This document shows, one piece after another, positions 57,105-64,000 of a stretch of 64,000 nt of DNA. This DNA is from Takakia lepidozioides (taxonomy: Eukaryota > Streptophyta > Takakiopsida > Takakiales > Takakiaceae), in the NCBI GenBank assembly GCA_030704615.1, contig CM060731.1, forward strand, positions 81,138,756 to 81,202,755, written 5' to 3'. A program made the position numbers and the translations under genes. The notes beneath the pieces are model-generated. The model saw only the letters and a program-made list of their open reading frames with translations, did not search any database and was not told the DNA's origin. Positions within the stretch are counted from its first letter, which is position 1; each line of letters opens with the position of its first letter.

Positions 57105-60100
57105 GACGCGTCCTCTACCTCTAAGCCCACTGGACTTAAGGTTGCAGTTACGGAGGACAATTGGGAGCCTGACATTGGACCCATTGTCACCGGAGGAGAG
57201 AAACGACGTATACGGCGGTTCCTGAGGGCTTACAGGAATTGCTTTGCCTTCAGTTTGAAGGACTTGGGAGCACTGAAGGGTCAAGAGATCCGTATTGAGT
57301 TGGCCACTGACACGCCAATCTTTCGGAGACCCTATAGATACAGTGACATGGAGAGGTCTTTGATTCAGATGAGGACTCAAGATCTCTGGGAGACAGGTTT
57401 GGTGGAGCTCTCTGGTGGAGAGTATGCTTCAGCCACAGTGATGCCAGCCAAGAAGGATGTCTATGGCAATTGGACGGAGAGACGTATGTGCGGTGATTAC
57501 TGGCCTGTAAATCGTCAGACCAAGTCCGATAGGTATGCCATGCCGACACCAGAGGAGATCTTTGATGCCATTGGGCATTCCAAGGTCTTTAGCACGTTGG
57601 ATTTACGATCCGGATATCACCAGTTGCCGATCAAGGAGGCGGATAAGCAAAAGACGGCATTCTGGGGGATCAATGAGCACGGGAAGGATTGCCTATACCA
57701 GTGGCGGTTCTTACCATTTGGGCTTAAAAATGCTCCCACTGAGTTTCAAAGAATCATGGACAGGATTCTAGCAGGGGTGGAGTTTGCTCGGTGATACATA
57801 GATGAATCATCATCTTTAGTGCTACGGTGGAGGAGCATGAGAGACACCTTCAGGGGGTATTTGAGCGCTTGAGGACGCATGGATTGAAGTTACATCCGGG
57901 CAAGTGCAAGTTTTTCCACAACCAGATTGAGTATCTGGGTCACATGATATATCCTAGAGGATTGGGGGTACAGCAGACTAAGGTAGAGTCCATTGCACAG
58001 GTTCCACGCCCCACAGATGTGAACCGAGTTCGAGCTTTCATGGGGTTAGCAAACTATTACAGACAGTTTGTTAAGGGATTTAGTGCCATTGCAAATGCTC
58101 TAACCAAGCTGACCAAGGTGGACCAGGAGTGGCAGTTGGAAGATGAGCAAGAACAAGCTTTTCAAGAGCTCAAGGCAAGGTTGACCTCGGCGCCCATCTT
58201 GAGACGACCTATCAGGGGGCGTCCTTTTCAGCTGCATACAGATTGGAGCATGCTGGGGCTTGGAGCGGTGCTCACACAGGTGGATGATGAGGGAAGAGAG
58301 TTTGTAGTGGCTTATGCTAGCCGCTCGAACAATGCTGCAGAGTCTAAGTTTAGCTCATATGAGGGAGAATGCTTAGCTGCAGTGTGGGCCATGGCACACT
58401 TCAGGTGCTATCTATACGGCAATCTCTTCAGCCTTGTCACGGATCACCAACCACTCAAGTGGTTGATGGAGTTAGACAAGCTTACAGGGAAGCTTGCATG
58501 GTGGGCACTCATCCTTGAAGACTATGACTTTCAGGTGGTGCATCGACCGGGTTTGGTCAATCGCAATGCAGATGGGTTGAGTCGCAATCCATGCACGAGC
58601 CAGCAGGATGATACTGGAGCTCGGTGGCATGGTGAGACGGACGAGGAGATGGTGCCCGGATGGCATGCATCTGCATTTCTGTGTATCTTGGCAGCGGAAG
58701 GTGAGGTTGGACCTGCAACAGGGATGACTGTAGATTAAGTGTCTGAGGACCCTGAGGCCAGCAATGAGCAAGGTGGCGCCAAAGATATACATGAGGATTC
58801 AGTTGTGTTGGACTACCTCCGCACTGGAGACACTGCAGCCACTGTGACTGCCAAGGAGAGGGATCGGATCCTACAACGAGCCAAGAGGTTCAAGTGGGAG
58901 GGGACACACCTGCTCCGAATGTGGGAGGATGGTCGAGTGAGGATTGTGTCTCACCCAACACAGCGGGCACGGTTAGTGCGGCATGCCCATGAGGAGTTGG
59001 GGCATTTTGGGGTGCGACGCACTCATAGTCTACTGCAGGGGCAGTATTGGTGGCGTGGTATGCACACAGAGGTGCAACAATTTGTGGTTAGGTGCATGGT
59101 GTGTGACAGGGTGCGTGCTTCATTCAACGCCCCTACTCCACAATTGCACCCTCTTCCGATCATGGGATTGGGCTACAGGTGGAGTCTTGACTTCGCAGGG
59201 CCATTGCCACTGACCATGCGTCACAACAAGTATGTGTTGGTGATGGTGGAGCACTTCTCCAAGTGGATTGAGTTGGTTCCATTGCCTGATAAGGCTAGTG
59301 AGGGAGCTGCGGATGCATTCTTGGATTGTGTGCTTAGCCGATTCGGTGCTCCAGCTGAGGTATTCACGGACCAATGGAGAGAGTTCTTGGAGGAGTTTCA
59401 GGCTTTGTGTGACAAGGCCTTGATAGACCACCGCACCACTTCTAGGGATCATCCTGAGGCTGATGGCTTGGCAGAGAGAGTTGTTCAGACAGTAAAGAGG
59501 GGTTTGCGCAAGTATGGCTTGCAAAATGGACACCTAGGAGATTGGGACCTTCAGTTACCCTGGTTAGCCATGGGCTACAGGTTCAGCAAGCAAGCATCAC
59601 TTGCCTCCTTCTCACCATATTTTCTTCTCTTTGGCCGAGAGCCGGATTTGTCTGCATCCATTCGCAGAGAAGCTGCTGCAGTTCTTAACCTTGACGATCC
59701 GGACGTGTGGGCACGTGCATGTGAGCAGCGTGCGGAGTTGTTCAAGAAAGTCATGCCCATGGCTTTCGAAAACCTTGTCATCGCACAACACCGTGATACG
59801 TTGAGGTATGCTACCATACGTGGTGGGGGCTATCGTCCTGGGGTTCGGAGATTCAACCCTGGTGACTATGTTTACCTGCAGCAAACTGCTCTTACGACCT
59901 TGGATGTGACTGCAGGACGTGTTATTTTGAGGGTTCGAGAGGTCTTGCCCTCAGGCGTCTTGGTCTTGGAGGGTCGGGATGGCATAACTTGGAAGGACCA
60001 TGTGCGTAATTGTGCGCCATGTCACCTTCCGAATGTCGATGGCAGGATTGACCCAAACCTGGCAGTGGTATCTGCAGGTTTGAGATGCATGTTGTGTGGG

Positions 60101-60229
60101 TCTGCTAGAGGGGCAGCCACCATGCTGGTGTGTGATCGATGCTCTAGAGGTTGGCATATGGGCTGCTTGACTCCACCTCTTGAGATGGTTCCGGATGGGG
60201 ATTGGTTATGTCCACATTGCATTGGATAG
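57105..60229 (+). pseudogene. Retroelement pol: RT, RNase H, integrase and C-terminal PHD finger
   Basis: The RT (about 57150-58000) has [63 protein letters not shown] and then the YIDD region, where a TGA (57792-57794) and a one-base frameshift break the catalytic block. The frame 57827-58738 gives the rest of RT (CKFFHNQIEYLGHMI) and RNase H (TDWSMLGLGAVLTQ, YEGECLAAVWA). After an in-frame TAA (58736-58738) comes integrase: HHCC finger (HEELGHFGVRRTHSL, CMVCDRV), DDE core (SLDFAGPLPL, VFTDQWREFLEEFQ, HPEADGLAERV). The C-terminus is a PHD finger, C4HC3: CMLCG, MLVCDRC, GWHMGC, WLCPHC. A PHD in place of a chromodomain may bind histone tails and guide integration (inference). Confidence 0.87.
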
Positions 60230-60576
60230 TGGGAGTGGATAGAACCATGGAGGGCTAACAAGAAACGCAAGGCCAAGCTACTAGGGGACCTTGAACACAC
60301 GAGGTCTTGACTCAAGTTCATAGATTGCAAGACGGCGACTAACGATGGGGCTACTCTTGTACCCGGCCTCTTGGTCTATAGAGTTTGAGTACAACAGGGA
60401 CAGTGATAGAGGACTTAGTACGGCTGTGGCTATTACATCTTGTAACTATCTGGAGGTAAAGGGACCTATCCACCAGCTAGGGGGGCGATTGGGGCAGACT
60501 ACTTTATTGTGCATATATGTGTGGTGTGGTTTGGACAGCGATGTAGTTATGTAGCGATACGTATGCGCACGACAGC
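60230..60576. other. Retroelement 3' untranslated region with duplicated LTR tail
   Basis: It includes a purine-rich stretch GCTAGGGGGGCGATTGGGGCAGA (about 60476-60495), a possible polypurine tract. Then comes an 80-bp piece (ACTTTATTGTGCATATATG ... GCGCACGACA) that recurs at 60940-61018 after the 3' LTR. Confidence 0.6.
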
Positions 60577-61018
60577 TGTCAAGTTAAATAAGCACAGTGT
60601 GAAAACAACTAGAATAAAGCTAGTTATTTGTATTTAACACTTGGATTTAGGTCAAGTGTTAAATCAGGAGTCAAGTTTAGTTTGACACCTAAACCGCCTT
60701 ATCTTCACGAGAGCGGCAGTCGCGCAGCTCATCTCTCTCGAGTTGAGCTTGCGCGACCGAGCTCCTGCATCGTTTAGGACTGAGTGTGCTTATGATGGGA
60801 GTATAGGTTGTTGTGGGGTGGAGTCCCCATAGCTTGGGGTGCCCCTGGCTCGACTTCTGTTTTAACGAGTGATAGCGATGGATTTCATGTTGTTTCTGGT
60901 GTGAACAGTGTCTCTCTTAGCTTGTTCTATCATTGTGGCAGAATACTTTATTGTGCATATATGTGTGGTGTGGTTTGGACAGCGATGTAGTTATGTAGCG
61001 ATACGTATGCGCACGACA
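60577..61018 (+). repeat. 3' LTR of the DNA-methyltransferase retroelement
   Basis: It starts TGTCAAGTTAAATAAG. 60577-60932 matches the 5' LTR and 60935-61018 matches the piece before the LTR. It ends GCGCACGACA and is followed by the AGGG duplication, so 442 bp is the best estimate of the full LTR. Confidence 0.7.
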
Positions 61019-61955
61019 AGGGTTTGACGACATCTGGGCAACGGTGTGTGCAACACGTGTATTTTTGTGAGGATGACACGTGTATGGACACGAAGAGGCG
61101 TTGTGCACGTATGTGGAGCGGACATCTGGCGTGGCATGTGGGTGTGAAAAAAGCCATTCGGTGTGAGACCATCCACTGGCTGTTTTCACAGCTTCAGCAA
61201 GTTTGGAGGCCACGTGTTCTTTGGCAAACACCGCCACGTGGATCCTAAACGTACAAAGGGTGTGGACTTGTCCACACCTACAGAAAAATGATGCGACACC
61301 CTGTCACCTGGGCTTGACGACATGTGGGCAACGATATGGGCAACACGTATATTTTGGAGAGGACAGCACGTGGCGTAATCTGCATGGAGTGGGTGTAGTA
61401 TTTTACTGCCTATACTGTAGGTCATTCCACATAGCTGTGGAGCATACCATAATGGGTGTGAAATATCTACTGCTGATGTTGTAGGTCATTCCACAAAAAT
61501 GTGGAGGATGCCACAGGCAAGCTGCGGTTGATTTCACATATTTGTGACGTCATGGTGTGCACAATTAATACACAGGCATCATGATCATATCACAAATCGT
61601 GATACTGTCCACACTGTCAGTTTCACAGTCCATGTGAAATATGACTCATATACATAAACACAATTCCAAAGCACCACGACAACAACCTGCTCATGACATG
61701 TACAATTGACTAAGCATGGCCAGAACAACAGAAAGAATGACCAGATGCAAGGGTGCTTCAAAGTTGGGTACGCCCTTCATTGCCCAAATACAGTTTAGTC
61801 TGAACATGCAAGTATTGCAGAGTCTGCACTACTGATCACAACCCCACAATGTACCCAAATCCTACATTGATGCGCAAAATCACGAAGAAAAGGTGAAATC
61901 GATATGAAGTGGCGTTCAGTCAAAATTGCCTTCAAACTGAGGATCCCCCACAACC
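61019..61955. other. Internal non-coding CACTA sequence
   Basis: Holds the second copy of the local direct repeat (TTTGACGACAT(C/G)TGGGCAAC at about 61023 and 61310), short inverted motifs (TCATTCCACA with TGTGGA), and no gene. It separates the inserted retroelement from the Ptta/En/Spm-type gene. Confidence 0.5.
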
Positions 61956-63870
61956 TCATGTTCGGGTCAGTTTGAGGAACTTGGCAGACCACAGGGCCGT
62001 GCTGCCTACAGTGTCACTGAGCATCACAACGGGAGGCCTAACATTATTGTTGGGGTATGGTAGAGCAATATCTGCCCCATGTACTGCTTCAACCGAGACA
62101 ACATGATAATCGGCATGAACGACATAAGCCTGCCAGTCAGTCGACATGCCCAATATATGGCCCACGCCTGCCTTCCGTTTGGGTGCATTGGGGTCAAACA
62201 TTGTGACCTTGTCACCAACCTGAAACTGGAACAGCCAACACCACCAATGTGTGCCCTTGTCATTTGTTATGCACATGAAACAGTTATGGACAGGGAAAAC
62301 GCGAGATGTCATCATATAGCCCTGCAAACAAAATACGGATGTACTTCCACGAAGGGAAACTTACAATAGGAGCCGGCACTTTAAAGCTTCCCATACAGCT
62401 CCCATCAACGTTGCTGGCAGCAAGTCTTGCGGACTTCTTGGTCATCTTCACCGCAACAATTTCCTTTGGTGGCTTCTGAATCAATAGAAACCCACACATG
62501 TACACAGAATTCATGAACGGCCTGCAGGTATTGCATAATCAACTTGGAATAGCACAAGAATATAGGAACACGAGTACTTACCTTCCGAACAACGGCCAAT
62601 TTTGTTGTTGAATCAATGTTCTTCCCTGCCCCAACAATAACCACTCATGTGCCCTTAGCCCCTGCCCCTATGTCTTGGGCACTCTGTCTAAGTTCACTGC
62701 CGGTGTGATCCTCCACTACAGGCACTCCCTTCTCAATAAGGGGGGATAGGTCATCATTGGCACCATAATTAAGGCAAGGATCGTCACATGCCATTTTCTG
62801 AACTTTATCCTCACATGTGGCATCTTCTTCCACAATACTGCCCCCTTTCCTTTGTCCACTGCCTCCACTGCTAGGAGGCTGCTCACCTGTACTTGTCATT
62901 TCCACAGTAGCCGCAGGTGGGACAACACCATGAACAGGGGGCGACAACTCACACACAATGTTTGATGCTGATGGAGATTCATCCCTCGGCAAGTCCAAAC
63001 CGAGCTTCGCTGCCAATGCCATGTTGAACTTCTCTGTCTTGGATACTGCAACGGCAAACATGGATTTCACTACCTGCAATTCCAATTTGTGCTCCATTGA
63101 GCTGGTCTCCATTGTATGTTTCCATCCTTCCAAGCCATCAAGCTGAGAAGCCAATGCTACAAGGCCCTGCCACAAATAGAGTGCAAATACGATTCAATAC
63201 ATCGATCGCACTAGCCATGCGAGGTAATTTATTGGCATATGTACAAGAAGGCAAAACCATAAATAATTGACAAGCACATCATTGCAACAAATGCAGGTGG
63301 GTTAGTTACTTACAGAACGGGTGGCCCCTGCTGAATCAGAACCATACCCCTTGTTGCTATTCTTGCTCCCCGAAATTTCGGATAGAAGTGGAGGACGACC
63401 ACTTGTCTTAGCCTACACATGGACAGGATATGGGAATATTAGAGCCATCCTCTAAGAGTAAGATACAAATGACAAGACACCTCGCTACCTGAATATATTG
63501 GCAATGTCATGAGACAAGCAGATTTACCAGACATTCCTCAACGCCGCTAAGGCCACTGTGTCCAGATCTCAAAGGGGCACCAACATGCCCCCGTGCATGC
63601 TTGCCATTATCACGACTCTTTTGCCATTCGGGCGTGTTCCAATGCCTCACTAATTCTGCCCAAGTCTTGTCCGCAACATAGTGGGGCTTAGGTTTGCCAC
63701 GGGAGTACACTTTTCTAAACAGTTTGATGCGCTGGTATTTAATGACGCCTCCAATCTCAATTCGAAGTTGGGCGCCAATTATCCCAGGAGGTAAATATTC
63801 CCAATCATCTGCTAATAGTTCACCCACCTCGTCAATCAGACTTTGAGGTTGAAGATGGATGGGCACATGT
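61956..63870 (-). pseudogene. Ptta/En/Spm-type plant transposase-associated protein, one stop codon
   Basis: Exons on -: 63870(or upstream)-63538, 63412-63314, 63166-62582, 62475-62365, 62321-61956; GT-AG sites and phases all agree. The first exon has VADKTWAELVRHWNTPEW and SRDNGKHARGHVG, then SGLSGVEECL, the pattern of the Pfam plant transposase Ptta/En/Spm family (W-LV-W ... NR/K ... H-G-S). A helical, acidic middle follows. The last exon has HVVSVEAVHGADIALPYPN and SDTVGSTALWSAKFLKL, as in the C-terminus of these proteins. A TGA at 62645-62647 in exon 3 is the only interruption. The start is not defined: an in-frame stop lies upstream of the open stretch and no ATG fits, so a further 5' exon is expected beyond about 63900. 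It is likely the TNP1/TNPA-like DNA-binding partner of the CACTA element, not the catalytic TNP2-type transposase, which is not in the window. Confidence 0.72.
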
Positions 63871-64000
63871 TGATTTGCAAGATGCAGTGAGAAAGAAGAA
63901 GGGAGTTGCTCCGGCAGGTGTCTTCAACCATCCCTCCCCACGTCTTCAACCAACCCCGGATGGAAGAGGCCCTCCCTCCTTTCCACCTAACACTGGTGTG
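63871..64000. other. Window edge, upstream of the Ptta/En/Spm gene
   Basis: The frame reading into the Ptta domain remains open to about 63915 on - and then meets a stop. A short repeat GTCTTCAACCA(T/A)CCC occurs twice (about 63920 and 63945). Nothing else recognised. Confidence 0.3.

Larger units (their letters stand above)
53021..61018 (+). mobile_element. Ty3/gypsy-type retroelement encoding a DNA methyltransferase and a PHD finger
   Basis: It is flanked by AGGG on both sides (53017-53020, 61019-61022), starts TGTC and ends GACA. A repeat of about 340-356 bp occurs at 53021-53359 and 60577-60932. Between them is one reading direction encoding C5-DNA methyltransferase, RT, RNase H, integrase and PHD finger; no gag or protease was recognised. 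The proximal tail of the 3' LTR (about 60935-61018) is duplicated just before that LTR (about 60490-60574) and absent from the 5' LTR, so the LTR structure is rearranged. Several stops and a frameshift show this copy is dead. Confidence 0.8.
52706..64000. mobile_element. CACTA/EnSpm-like element (left end seen, right end outside window)
   Basis: It starts CACTAGAAGAGAAACCGGC and is followed by clustered CCACGG/CCGTGG words over 300 bp, the subterminal pattern of CACTA transposons. A multi-exon Ptta/En/Spm-type gene lies at 61956-63870. A local direct repeat (52920-53020 and 61210-61316, GTGGACTTGTCCACACC) is split in its left copy by the retroelement at 53021-61018. The other terminus is not in the window, so the limits are inferred. 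Confidence 0.6.

Overview
This window is nuclear DNA of a streptophyte plant, most likely a charophyte alga such as Chara or a close relative, though a bryophyte cannot be excluded. The evidence is a DREB2-like AP2/ERF gene, an F-box gene of the plant UFO/kelch type, an orthologue of the plant m6A-writer subunit FIP37/WTAP with 14 small exons and GT-AG introns, a CONSTANS-like B-box fragment, and plant transposon families (chromovirus Ty3/gypsy, Mutator-like, CACTA/EnSpm, LINE, hAT-type BED finger). The species is an inference. Host genes are sparse and most of the DNA is nested transposable elements.

Layout. 1-419 is an assembly gap. 420-4235 holds a BED-type zinc-finger frame that runs into the gap, a decayed inverted copy of it, and a GGGTTACA minisatellite that changes orientation around that copy. 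5689-7272 (-) is an intact DREB2-like gene. About 11.0-36.0 kb is a large nested structure. Two partial chromovirus copies (A on -, 13.05-16.87 kb; B on +, 16.87-33.16 kb) and two LINE-derived blocks lie in mirror order, so the outer parts form a broken inverted repeat. B is cut between gag and protease by a 10.3-kb Mutator-like DNA transposon (18826-29169) flanked by a 10-bp target duplication. That transposon carries an eight-exon gene on - (open in every exon, phases consistent) for a 972-residue ParB-like plus beta-class DNA methyltransferase protein, an array of about 20 palindromic repeats, and a divergent SWIM-domain transposase on + broken by one stop codon.

36-49 kb is the host island: F-box gene (39391-40638, +), an unrecognised four-exon gene of 109 aa (40847-41470, -), and FIP37/WTAP (42299-47203, +). 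The last two diverge from a shared 0.8-kb upstream region. 49.1-52.7 kb is decayed LTR-related, largely non-coding DNA.

From 52706 to the window end is a CACTA-like element with a multi-exon Ptta/En/Spm-type gene at 61956-63870 (-). Inserted in it at 53021-61018, with a 4-bp target duplication, is a Ty3/gypsy-type retroelement whose coding frame runs C5-cytosine DNA methyltransferase, reverse transcriptase, RNase H, integrase, PHD finger. It also contains a captured CONSTANS-like double B-box fragment. The window therefore holds two unrelated mobile elements that each carry a different class of DNA methyltransferase. This is the most notable feature; the ParB-methyltransferase transposon with its palindrome array is the best candidate for an undescribed system.
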